Source of the DNA: a bacterium
Lineage (GTDB): Bacteria; Zhuqueibacterota; Zhuqueibacteria; Zhuqueibacterales; Zhuqueibacteraceae
Direction of reading: 5' to 3'
Assembly: GCA_023150945.1 (NCBI GenBank)
Contig: JAKLJX010000002.1
Span: 434,001 to 498,000 of the forward strand
Length of the DNA: 64,000 nt
Under the pieces are notes generated by a model. The model searched no databases. It saw only the letters and a list, made by a program, of their open reading frames with translations, and was not told where the DNA came from. Made by a program: the position numbers and the translations under genes. Shown here piece after piece: positions 43,502 to 50,872 of this stretch; positions within the stretch are counted from its first letter, which is position 1, and every line of letters starts with the position of its first letter.

Positions 43502-45850
43502 TCAATAATGGTAGTAGCTGTAGCCCTCGTGCGCCAAATCCACCGTCGTACCATTCAAAATCACACCGAGTATCTTGGCCTGCACATTCTGGAACATTTC
43601 GATCTTCTTGCGCGCCACTTCCTTGTTGGTCTTGCCGGCACGCACCACGATTACCGCGCCGTCGACCTGCGTGCCCAGCACGACGGCATCGGTCGCCGCA
43701 TTCAACGGCGGGGTGTCGAAGATGATGAGGTCGTATCGCCGGCGCATCTCATCGAGAAACCGGCGCAGTTGCACGGAGCCCAGCATCTCCGAGGGGTTGG
43801 GGATCAGCGAGCCGCAACTGATCACGGAGAGGTTGGGAATGTGGGTTTCATGAATGATCTCGGCCGCCAGAATCGATCCGGTCAGGTAGTTGCTGAAGCC
43901 CGGTTCCTTCGGCACGCCAAAGGTGTTGTGCAACACGCCGCGCCGCAAGTCGGTGTCGATGAGCAGGGTGTTGCTCTTCTGTTGCGCCATCGTGATGCTG
44001 AGATTGGCGGCGGTGAAGGACTTGCCGTCACCCGGCGCCGTCGAGGTGATCACCAGCGTCTGGATGCGGCCCGCGGTCTTGGAGAACAGAATGTTGGTGC
44101 GCAGCGAGCGATAGGCCTCGCCAATGGGCGTGGGCGAGTAATCGTGCGTCACCAATTGCTGATCCACCAGCTTGGCCTTTTCGTGATCTTGGAATTCGTA
44201 ATACTCGCCGAAATCGATTTGGGGAATGGCGCCTAGCACGCTCAGCTTGAGCGTGCCCTTGATGTCATCCACCGTCTTGATCGAGCGGTCGAGTGCCTCC
44301 AGCGCGATGACCACGAACATGCCGAACAGCAGGCCGGCCACGCCGCCGGCCGCGGCCTTGGCTTTCTTGTTGCGATTGACCGGGTATTCCGGCTCGATCG
44401 CGGGATCCAAAATCTCGATGTCGGATTTGTCGGAGGTGACGGCGATCTTGCCCTTCTGCAACTGCTCGCGCAGCGTCTGCAGATAGTCCGACTTCTGCTT
44501 CCATTCGCGCTCCAGCGCCCACAGAGTAGATTCCTGTTCGGGCAGGCCGCCGAGTTGGGCGTTGAGCATCGCCACTTCGCGATCCTGCCGGCTGATTTCC
44601 TGGGCCAGGTTGCCGAGCTTGGTACGGCCCGCGGCTTGAATCTGATTGTAGAGCTGCACGATTTCGTTTTCCAGCGCCACCACGTCGGGATGCCGCTCGG
44701 TTTTGCTGCGCAGCTCCTCGGTGCGCTTCGTTTCCAAATCACTCAAGCGCTGCCGCGCCACCACCATCGAAGCATTGTTGTCGAAGAGCTGATGGTTGGC
44801 GATGCCCTTGTAAACGTAGCTGATCGCCTCGCGCGCGGCCGCGCTGGCGTTTTCCACCGGCGTGCCGGTGGCGCGATCGAGCAACTCCTTCAATCCGTCG
44901 CGCTGTTGCTTCAAGGTTTCGAGCTTCTTTTCGGCTTCCGCCAGCTTGGCGACGGTTACTTCATAACGGTTCCCACCCAAGTTGCCGCCGGCACGGCGTT
45001 TGGCCTCGGTGTACCGCCGGTCGATCTCGTCGTAGTCGCGCTGCGCCTGCCGCACCTGCTCCTGCAGCGTCTCCAGTTGCTTTTCATCGGAACTGGCGCC
45101 TTCGACCTTACTGCGGTCGACATAGAGCCGCGCCAGGCTGTTCGCGGTTTGGGTAACGACATAGGGATCGTTGTCGGTCAGTTTCACCGACATCAGGGTC
45201 AGACTCTGATTCAAGCCCGGTTGCACGCGCTGTTGCAGCGAAGAGACGGCGGATTTGAACGGCTCGACTTTGAAGGTGACGCGCGACGGCAGCTTCTGCG
45301 GGTCCGCCAATTGAAAGGAGATGCCATTAACGGAAATGGTATCGCTGGCGGCGCGGAAGACGTCGCCGGTGCGCAGGGGAATCTCCTCGTCCGAGTCTTC
45401 ATCCAGCATGGCGAGAGTGAACTGGCCGTCGCCGGGAATGCGCAACACATAAGTGCCGACGCGGGGATTGTAGGTGCTGGAGAGCTTTGCAAAAATCCGG
45501 TTGCGAATGAGAAACCGGCCGTTCTCCGAATCCTGTTCGAGGGTGACCGCCAGGCCCAGCGCCGCCACCACCTGCTCGGCAAACGTGCGGCTGTTGAGCA
45601 CTTCGACGATTTCCTGCATCATCGTCTCGGGGTTTTTCATCGCGCTGATATTGCGGTAGCGAATGGTGGCCGTGGCCTCGTAGATCGGCTTTTCCTGCTT
45701 GACATAGATCGCCCACGGCACCGCCACCACCGCCGCGACGAGCAGCACCAGCCACCAGCGGCGTCTGAGCGCCTGCACGTAACGGCCCAAATCCAGCTTT
45801 TGACCTTCCAGCGCCCCATCATCTTCAAAGGCTAATGTGTCGATACCCAT
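43502..45850 (-). CDS. Wzc/GumC-type polysaccharide co-polymerase with C-terminal BY-kinase
   Basis: A 782-residue inner-membrane chain-length regulator and tyrosine autokinase. A first membrane helix lies at about 24-48, then a Wzz domain, coiled coils (about 270-480) and a second helix near 510-535. The BY-kinase has Walker A 'STAPGDGKSFTAAN' (605-611 core), Walker A' 'LLIDTDLRRG' and Walker B 'LIIFDTPPLNA' (708-715). The C-terminus 'EGYSYYHY' is a compact Tyr cluster (Y777, Y779, Y780, Y782) for autophosphorylation. ATG at 45850 follows GGGAAG. It controls polymerisation and export with the Wza-like protein encoded just upstream. No tyrosine phosphatase gene is in the window. Confidence 0.94.
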   Translation of the reverse strand: MGIDTLAFEDDGALEGQKLDLGRYVQALRRRWWLVLLVAAVVAVPWAIYVKQEKPIYEATATIRYRNISAMKNPETMMQEIVEVLNSRTFAEQVVAALGLAVTLEQDSENGRFLIRNRIFAKLSSTYNPRVGTYVLRIPGDGQFTLAMLDEDSDEEIPLRTGDVFRAASDTISVNGISFQLADPQKLPSRVTFKVEPFKSAVSSLQQRVQPGLNQSLTLMSVKLTDNDPYVVTQTANSLARLYVDRSKVEGASSDEKQLETLQEQVRQAQRDYDEIDRRYTEAKRRAGGNLGGNRYEVTVAKLAEAEKKLETLKQQRDGLKELLDRATGTPVENASAAAREAISYVYKGIANHQLFDNNASMVVARQRLSDLETKRTEELRSKTERHPDVVALENEIVQLYNQIQAAGRTKLGNLAQEISRQDREVAMLNAQLGGLPEQESTLWALEREWKQKSDYLQTLREQLQKGKIAVTSDKSDIEILDPAIEPEYPVNRNKKAKAAAGGVAGLLFGMFVVIALEALDRSIKTVDDIKGTLKLSVLGAIPQIDFGEYYEFQDHEKAKLVDQQLVTHDYSPTPIGEAYRSLRTNILFSKTAGRIQTLVITSTAPGDGKSFTAANLSITMAQQKSNTLLIDTDLRRGVLHNTFGVPKEPGFSNYLTGSILAAEIIHETHIPNLSVISCGSLIPNPSEMLGSVQLRRFLDEMRRRYDLIIFDTPPLNAATDAVVLGTQVDGAVIVVRAGKTNKEVARKKIEMFQNVQAKILGVILNGTTVDLAHEGYSYYHY

Positions 45851-45916
45851 TTTCTTCCCGAACTCCGTTGCTAAACGACTGCGTCTTGAAGCCAAGTCCG
45901 CAACAAAACCTCCGCG

Positions 45917-46639
45917 TCAACGATTGCTGCGGTCGGACACTTGCAGATAGAACACTGCGACCGACAGTGCAAAGGAGGTGTAACGTACCACGTCGTCGAC
46001 CGTGAAACGCGAGTAGGTCGGCATGATCACTTGGTCGCCGGAGCGCACGCCGAGCTGCTCGAGAGAATGCGCGTTTTCGAAGCCTTCCAGCAGGTTTTTG
46101 CTGACGGTGCGGCCGCCGCGCATGACCTTGATCTTGCGCACGTCGGCGCCGTTGGCCGGCCCGCCGGCGAGGTTGATCAGCTCCCACAGGGAATCTTTGG
46201 CGCGAATCAAGTAGGAGCCCGGCCGCTGCACCGCGCCCATCACCGCCACGCGGATCAACGGCATGCAGAAAATTTGTTCGATCGGCGGTTTGATGGTGAG
46301 GTCATTGAACAGCTCGTCGCGCAGCCGGCGCGCCAGGCTGTCCGGCGGCAGGCCCGCGGCCTTGATCGGCGCGCGCAAATAGGGGACGTAGATGTAGCCG
46401 CCCTGATCGATGAGGTAGTCGCCCGCGATGTTCAAGTCCTGGCGCCGTCCCATGTCGCGGCCGTCCGTCTTCTCCAACACAATCACGCGCACGCCTTCTC
46501 CCGCGCGGAAGCGTGCCCCCTGGCTGTCGCGCGAGTAGTAGGTGGACTGCGCCTGGCTGGTACCACCGACCAAGCCAAGGAAGATCGCAGTGGCGAGGGA
46601 AACCACTTGCGTGCGAAGGTGGAAACGATTGGTGTGCAT
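45917..46639 (-). CDS. Small Wza-like polysaccharide export protein (Poly_export + SLBB)
   Basis: A 240-residue exported protein. A signal peptide ends near 'LGLVGGTSQAQS', followed by a Poly_export domain ('DLNIAGDYLIDQGGYIYVPYLRAPIKAAGLPPDSLARRL'-like region) and a single SLBB domain ('VRVAVMGAVQRPGSYLIRAKDSLWELINLAGG'). Classical Wza has a lipobox Cys and extra SLBB domains; here no lipobox is visible and only one SLBB is present, while the C-terminal 'YTSFALSVAVFYLQVSDR' is hydrophobic and could be an outer- or inner-membrane anchor. ATG at 46639 has GGGAGT upstream. It is paired with the Wzc-like kinase, forming the export conduit. An additional outer-membrane partner may be needed. Confidence 0.88.
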   Translation of the reverse strand: MHTNRFHLRTQVVSLATAIFLGLVGGTSQAQSTYYSRDSQGARFRAGEGVRVIVLEKTDGRDMGRRQDLNIAGDYLIDQGGYIYVPYLRAPIKAAGLPPDSLARRLRDELFNDLTIKPPIEQIFCMPLIRVAVMGAVQRPGSYLIRAKDSLWELINLAGGPANGADVRKIKVMRGGRTVSKNLLEGFENAHSLEQLGVRSGDQVIMPTYSRFTVDDVVRYTSFALSVAVFYLQVSDRSNR

Positions 46640-46767
46640 AACTGAGACTCCCGAAGTAGGTGGCAAGAATTCAATCCGTTGAACCTGAAGAATGCAGGCA
46701 GAACCGCAGCGAGCACGCGCCAGAGTACATTACCCACAAAAGCATCGTTTGAGCATCGCGCCGGCGC

Positions 46768-46788
46768 AAAAACGGGCCGGACGGCCCG
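46768..46788 (-). terminator. Intrinsic-terminator-like hairpin
   Basis: On the minus strand CGGGCC-GTCC-GGCCCG is followed directly by TTTTT. The stem is six G/C pairs with a four-base loop. It stands about 150 bp downstream of the STAS gene stop and about 130 bp before the Wza-like start. Confidence 0.65.
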
Positions 46789-46834
46789 CGCGAGGCGGCC
46801 GCATGCATGCAAATACAAAAACGCAATTGTAACC

Positions 46835-46850
46835 AGCAATTGCTGTACCA
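46835..46850 (-). promoter_or_regulatory. Candidate sigma54-type promoter ahead of the export genes
   Basis: The minus strand reads TGGTACAGCAATTGCT, one mismatch from TGGCAC-N5-TTGCT, with the required GG-N10-GC spacing. It is 195 bp upstream of the Wza-like start. The match is as good as that at 39257-39272, but the intervening terminator-like hairpin makes its function less clear. Confidence 0.5.
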
Positions 46851-46937
46851 GCGCTCAGGCGGGCGAAGCAGAGGTTGTTGGGAAAACGACTGCCGGAGCA
46901 GAAACTGGAAGGAAGAGGAAACCGGGGCCCTGCAACC

Positions 46938-47660
46938 TCAGCGCGAGCGATAGAAACGATACCGCTTGTCCTGGGTATCGAGGTTCAGTTTGCGGAGAAG
47001 CTGATAGAGCTTCCACCAGCCGATCTTGACGAAGCCGAACCGGTCGGTGTTGAGGCTTTGCGCGATCTTGCGCACCCCCAACGCAGGGTTCTCAATGATG
47101 ATGATTTTTATCTTTTCCGTGAGTGGCAGGACACGTTCATCAATCTTCGGTTTGGTGAATGCCGAGCGTGATTTGGCCCGCGCCCCCTCCGCTTCGCGCA
47201 GGCGCGAAACAGATTTGGGCGGATCCAGTACCGCCACCTCTCCTGTGGTCAATTCGGCCGGACTGTAGGATTGCGAGATGCTGCGGGTCAGGTCCAGGCC
47301 GATCGACAGATCAAAATCGTCAATCGCCTCCTCGAGGGATTCGTAGGCATCCAGAATGCGGTTGAACTCCAGCATTTCAAAGACGTCGTGAACCTCCGGG
47401 ATCATCTCCACGATCTTCAAATCCCCGCCATTTTCGCGGATGCCCTTGATCTCGCCCACAAACACACCCCATCCCGCCGAGCTGACATAGTTCACCTGGC
47501 TCATGTCCACGATCAAATGATAGATGCCCTCGCGGAGCACCCGGGTGATCTGGGTCAGCATTTCTGAGCAGGTCTGCGTGTCGATATATCCCTTGACACG
47601 AAACAAGGCGATGTCACGACGGGTGCCGACCTTGGTGATTGAAATCTCGATTCCTTCCAT
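46938..47660 (-). CDS. STAS-domain regulator with a C-terminal helical (HTH-like) domain
   Basis: A 240-residue cytoplasmic protein. Residues about 1-110 form a STAS domain like SpoIIAA/RsbV anti-sigma-factor antagonists: 'LFRVKGYIDTQTCSEML', 'LIVDMSQVNYVSSAGWGVFVGEIKGIRENGGDLKIV', with the phosphorylatable Ser in 'VSSAGWG'. After a linker, residues about 180-240 ('LTEKIKIIIIENPALGVRKIAQSLN...WWKLYQLLRKLNLDT') look like a helix-turn-helix or wHTH unit related to transposase-type DNA-binding domains. The combination suggests a phosphorylation-controlled regulator of the adjacent export genes (inference). ATG at 47660 is used, with AGAGG 9 bp upstream. No cognate kinase or phosphatase is in the window. 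Confidence 0.82.
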   Translation of the reverse strand: MEGIEISITKVGTRRDIALFRVKGYIDTQTCSEMLTQITRVLREGIYHLIVDMSQVNYVSSAGWGVFVGEIKGIRENGGDLKIVEMIPEVHDVFEMLEFNRILDAYESLEEAIDDFDLSIGLDLTRSISQSYSPAELTTGEVAVLDPPKSVSRLREAEGARAKSRSAFTKPKIDERVLPLTEKIKIIIIENPALGVRKIAQSLNTDRFGFVKIGWWKLYQLLRKLNLDTQDKRYRFYRSR

Positions 47661-48003
47661 CAACTGAGCCTCTTGCCAGTGCTGGCATCCTTTTTAGTTT
47701 TCAAATTTTATGCCGTAAACGGCACAACCATCATCTTCGCCCTGCGCCGGCGCCGGAGCGCTGGTGCCGTGTGCTGAGCTGTCCGCCAGTAGGTTTGAGT
47801 TGACGTAACCCTTGTATTTGGGGGCGGAAGTGATCCCCGGTGCGCAACGCGGAGAATCACCTTCCTGGCGCGCAGCAAGAGCGCACGAGTTGGGCAGGCA
47901 AAATTGTGACACTTGTCGAGAATTTGTTCACTCTTGAAACAGCCGGCGTATCATCGTAAGACGCAAAAGGCCAAACCGGCACAACCGGACGGCCGGGGAC
48001 CGG
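47661..48003. other. 343-bp gap between the GlgA-like gene and the STAS gene
   Basis: Contains a hairpin with T-run that may end the GlgA-like transcript (47965-47994) and a stable imperfect inverted repeat around 47830-47868 (GGAAGTGATCC against GGATTCTC/CACCTTCC on the other side). A 72-codon GTG-initiated frame on the minus strand (47694-47912) lacks a ribosome site and recognisable motifs and is not called. No clear promoter was found. Confidence 0.55.
47965..47994 (-). terminator. Possible intrinsic terminator after the GlgA-like gene
   Basis: On the minus strand GGCC-GT-CCGG-TTGTG-CCGG-TTT-GGCC is followed by TTTT, giving two 4-bp G/C stem parts separated by an internal loop. It starts 10 bp past the stop codon at 48004. 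The stem is interrupted and the T-run short, so the call is tentative. Confidence 0.45.
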
Positions 48004-49491
48004 CTACTTTTTGCCCCGCGTCATGAGCTTGGCGTAGAGCCGGGTGTACTCCTCGGCTACCGCCTCCCAGGAGGCATTTGCCGTCATCGCGGATTTGGCC
48101 ACCCTGGCCCAGCGCTTCTTGTCATGAAACAGGGTGACCGCGCTTTTCAGGGCTTTGACCATCTCTTTGGCCTCGGGATTGGCGAGCAGAAACGCATTTC
48201 CGGTTCCCGCCTTGCGGCAATCCTGCAGCGCTTCGGTGTAGCCCTCGTGGTCCATGAGCAGCGGCACCGCGCCGTAAGACATGGCTTGCAGCGGCAGCGC
48301 AGACTTCAGCAGCACGCCCGATACCGGCAGCACCAGGTCGCTCGCGGCGAGCGCACGATGCAGCAAAGGCTCATCGTAGCCGAGCTGCACCGCCATCTTG
48401 CCCGCATATTTCTTGCGATGTTTTGCCAGCACCTTCTCGGTTTTGGGATTCGCCACGCCGAGATAGACGACGTTGAAATTGAGCGCCAGCGCCTCGCCGA
48501 GTATCGAATCGATTTGATCGAGCACCTCCGCGCCCTCGCCTTGATCCAACATGGCGAGCAGCGGCGTTTCCTCCGAAAACTTGCAGGCGACACTTTCCAG
48601 AAACTCCTTCTTGCCGCGCAGCTTGCCGGAGAGATCGCTCTCGGAAAAATGCTGGATCAGGTGGGGACTGGCGGCCGGGTTCCAGAGTTTGCGGTCCACG
48701 CCATGCGGCGTGCCAGTGAGCAGCTTGCGCCGTTTTTGCATGGCCTCATCGAGGCCTTGGGTGCGGCCGCCGCTCTGCAGCAGTTGCCTGGCGTAGCCCT
48801 CGCCGATCACGTTGATCAAGTCGGCGCTCAGCAGGCCGGCCTTGAGGAAATTGAACTGGCCGTTGAGTGCAATCTGGCTCTCCGGGTAGTGCAGGGAGTT
48901 GGCGCCCTCGACGGCCTTCAAGAGATTGGCGGAAAATACGCCCGGCTCCGCAAAGTTGTGCACGGTGAGCAGGACTTTGGTGTTCTTGAAAAAGGCGTCG
49001 TCACGGTAGGCCGTCTTGAGCAACACTGGAATCAGCGCGGTTTGCCAGTCGTTGCAATGAATAATGTCCGGCTGCCAATGCAACAGCTTCAAGGTTTCCA
49101 GGCAACCCTTGCAGAACAGCGAAAAGCGCTCGGCATTATCGGCATACGGCTTCTTAGTTTTGGGATCAACGTAGAGACCCTGACGGTCAAAAGCGGGTTT
49201 CTGATCGAAGAAATAGATTTGCACTTTGGAGTCGGGCAGGAACGCCGATTTGCCGTTGGCGACGTGGGTTTCGCGCGCCCACGGCACCGCCATGTCTTTC
49301 AAGCGAATCACGTCGCGCAGAACGTATTTGCGTTCGTTGACACTGCGGTAGTTGGGCATCATTACACGGATGTCATGATCCATCTCCTTGAGCGCTTTGG
49401 GAAGGGCATTAGCCGCATCCGCGAGCAGGCTGGAGCCAACAAAGGGCGAAATTTCCGCTGCCACATAGAAAATCTTGAATTTGTTTTTCAT
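48004..49491 (-). CDS. Glycogen/starch-synthase (GT5) homologue lacking catalytic residues
   Basis: A 495-residue full-length GlgA-like protein: 'IFYVAAEISPF' start, 'PDIIHCNDWQTALIPVLL', 'VLLTVHNFAEPGVF', 'LNGQFNFLKAGLLSADLINVIGEGYA', 'TPHGVDRKLWNPA' and 'VQLGYDEPLLHRALAASDLVL'. The ADP-glucose-binding KTGGL loop is replaced by 'FVGSSLLAD' (17-25), the 'SRLTxQKG' strand carrying Arg and Lys by 'AMLDQGEGAEVLD' (313-325), and the 'PSRFEPCGL' loop with the catalytic Glu by 'PVSGVLLKSALP' (389-400). It is therefore unlikely to be a standard glycogen synthase. It follows galT by 78 bp. A regulatory or glycan-binding role, or a different donor, are possibilities. Confidence 0.85.
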   Translation of the reverse strand: MKNKFKIFYVAAEISPFVGSSLLADAANALPKALKEMDHDIRVMMPNYRSVNERKYVLRDVIRLKDMAVPWARETHVANGKSAFLPDSKVQIYFFDQKPAFDRQGLYVDPKTKKPYADNAERFSLFCKGCLETLKLLHWQPDIIHCNDWQTALIPVLLKTAYRDDAFFKNTKVLLTVHNFAEPGVFSANLLKAVEGANSLHYPESQIALNGQFNFLKAGLLSADLINVIGEGYARQLLQSGGRTQGLDEAMQKRRKLLTGTPHGVDRKLWNPAASPHLIQHFSESDLSGKLRGKKEFLESVACKFSEETPLLAMLDQGEGAEVLDQIDSILGEALALNFNVVYLGVANPKTEKVLAKHRKKYAGKMAVQLGYDEPLLHRALAASDLVLPVSGVLLKSALPLQAMSYGAVPLLMDHEGYTEALQDCRKAGTGNAFLLANPEAKEMVKALKSAVTLFHDKKRWARVAKSAMTANASWEAVAEEYTRLYAKLMTRGKK

Positions 49492-49569
49492 TACGCCGTT
49501 CCTGTTTCTTCTGCTTCAATAACTCGTTCACTGCTGCTGCCGGCGGGCGCTGTGCGCCGCACGGCGGGT

Positions 49570-50568
49570 TCAGAGGCGAGCATCGCGCAAGTGCTGGGCA
49601 GCCAGTTCCGGTGGCGTCGGATTGATGTAGAAACCGGAGCCCCACTCGAACCCGGCGACCTTGGTCAGCTTCGGAATGATTTCGAGGTGCCAGTGGTATT
49701 CCAGCGAGGCCTGCTCCTGCACTGGGAAAGTATGAAGAATGAAATTGTAATGGGGATCCTCCAGGGCGCTGCTGATGCGCTGCAGGGTTTCCTGCAACGT
49801 CACTGCCAGGCCGTGATAGTGCTCCGGCTCGGTGGCCTCGAAGTGGGAGGCATGCCGGGTGGGGAGCAGCCAGGTTTCAAAGGGGAAACGCGGGGCAAAC
49901 GGCTCGAGAGCGACATAGTCCTCACGCGCCACCACCACGCGCTTGCCGGAATGCAGTTCCTGCCGGAGAATGTCGCAGTAAATGCAGCGCTCTTTCAATT
50001 CAAAATGCCGGCGCGCGCCCTCCAGCTCCTCCTGCACGCGTTTGGGAATGATGGGCGTGGCAATGAGCTGCGAATGCGAATGCTCCAGCGAGGCGCCGGC
50101 GGCCGTGCCGCGATTCTTGAACACCAGAATGTATTTGAAGCGGGTGTCGTTTTTCAAATCCTGGATGCGCTGGCGATAGGTCAGCAGAATGTCTTTGACG
50201 TGCTCGACGGGCAGATCCGACAGCTCGGCCAGATGATTGGGCGATTCGATGATCACTTCGTGGGCGCCCACGCCGTTCATCAGATCATACAGCCCTTCGC
50301 CGCGGCGATTGAGATCGCCTTCAATTTGCAGTGCGGGAAATTTGTTCGGCACGACACGAATGTTCCAGCCGGTGGTGTTGGGGGCGGAATGGTTCGGGCG
50401 GGTGGCGACGATCTCGGGCGGTGTCTTGTCTTCATTGCCCGGACAAAAAGGGCAAAAGCCGCCGGACCGCGTCTTCGGCTCGACAAACCAGTCGCCGGGC
50501 CGCTTTCCCCGTTCGGTCGAAATGATCACCCAACGATCGGTGATGGGATCCTTGCGTAACTCCGGCAT
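49570..50568 (-). CDS. galT: Galactose-1-phosphate uridylyltransferase
   Basis: Leloir-pathway enzyme exchanging UMP between UDP-glucose and galactose-1-phosphate (332 residues). 'RKDPITDRWVIIS', 'FCPFCPGNE' (zinc-type Cys pair), 'VVPNKFPAL', 'GVGAHEVIIESPNH' and the active-site 'GASLEHSHSQLIATP' (HxHxQ relative of the HPH motif) identify the family. A second 'CIYCDI' pair and 'WHLEIIPKLTKVAGFEWGSGFYIN' complete the C-terminal domain. Some members of this branch act as hexose-1-phosphate nucleotidyltransferases of wider specificity, so the exact substrate is less sure. Adjacent to the GlgA-like gene, it may feed UDP-galactose to the surface polysaccharide. Confidence 0.93.
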   Translation of the reverse strand: MPELRKDPITDRWVIISTERGKRPGDWFVEPKTRSGGFCPFCPGNEDKTPPEIVATRPNHSAPNTTGWNIRVVPNKFPALQIEGDLNRRGEGLYDLMNGVGAHEVIIESPNHLAELSDLPVEHVKDILLTYRQRIQDLKNDTRFKYILVFKNRGTAAGASLEHSHSQLIATPIIPKRVQEELEGARRHFELKERCIYCDILRQELHSGKRVVVAREDYVALEPFAPRFPFETWLLPTRHASHFEATEPEHYHGLAVTLQETLQRISSALEDPHYNFILHTFPVQEQASLEYHWHLEIIPKLTKVAGFEWGSGFYINPTPPELAAQHLRDARL

Positions 50569-50872
50569 GCGTAGTTCTTATGTCCTGAGATTCTGGTCAA
50601 ATTGCTGATTCGGCAGAATGGCCCGCCGGCAGGCCGGGAAGCCCGGCCGAAGTGCCGCAGCGTTGGGCGAGGCGCCTGTCGGTGTCGGCCTCGCTGTTGC
50701 TGCGCTCCCGGGTTTTCCCAAGCGGTCCGCGCTGGCGGCTGCAGAGATTTCACGGGTGTGGGCTGGAAACCCGCTTCACCCTGGTGTAATGAAAAAGGTG
50801 GCACTAGGCCACCCCGTGGGCACATCGACAGCAGCGCGATGCTGAGCGCATTTCTTTCCGCAGCGGGCCGGC
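50569..50872. other. 304-bp gap downstream of the YbgF-like gene, upstream of galT
   Basis: Holds a good intrinsic terminator (50792-50813). The remainder is GC-rich with several short inverted repeats (around 50625-50650) and no supported gene; a 99-codon minus-strand frame here has no ribosome site or motif and runs into galT. No clear galT promoter could be identified. Confidence 0.6.
50792..50813 (-). terminator. Intrinsic terminator after the YbgF-like lipoprotein gene
   Basis: Minus-strand GGTGGC-CTAGT-GCCACC is followed by TTTTT. A perfect 6-bp stem, 5-base loop and T-run 60 bp past the stop at 50873 make this the clearest terminator in the window. Confidence 0.75.

Larger units (their letters stand above)
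46640..46937. other. 298-bp leader/intergenic region ahead of the Wza-like gene
   Basis: No gene is supported. It contains a sigma54-like motif (46835-46850), a 6-bp-stem hairpin with five T (46768-46788), and a 12-bp palindrome CAGCAATTGCTG (46834-46845) overlapping the promoter motif. If the promoter is used, the hairpin would fall about 35-55 nt into the transcript, as in an attenuator; otherwise it simply terminates the STAS transcript. Confidence 0.6.

Noticed and set aside
47694-47912. A 72-codon GTG-initiated frame between the GlgA-like and STAS genes
   Set aside because: No ribosome site, no motif, and it overlaps an inverted repeat; I could not exclude a small protein but cannot support one.
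47661-48003. Possible riboswitch (cyclic-di-GMP type) ahead of the STAS gene
   Set aside because: The conserved bases of the GEMM-I and other known classes that I recall were not found; only generic hairpins are visible.
48124-50559. An 811-codon plus-strand open frame across the GlgA-like and galT genes
   Set aside because: It spans two real minus-strand genes and their gap, has no recognisable domain, and shows the typical His/Gln/Arg-rich shadow composition.
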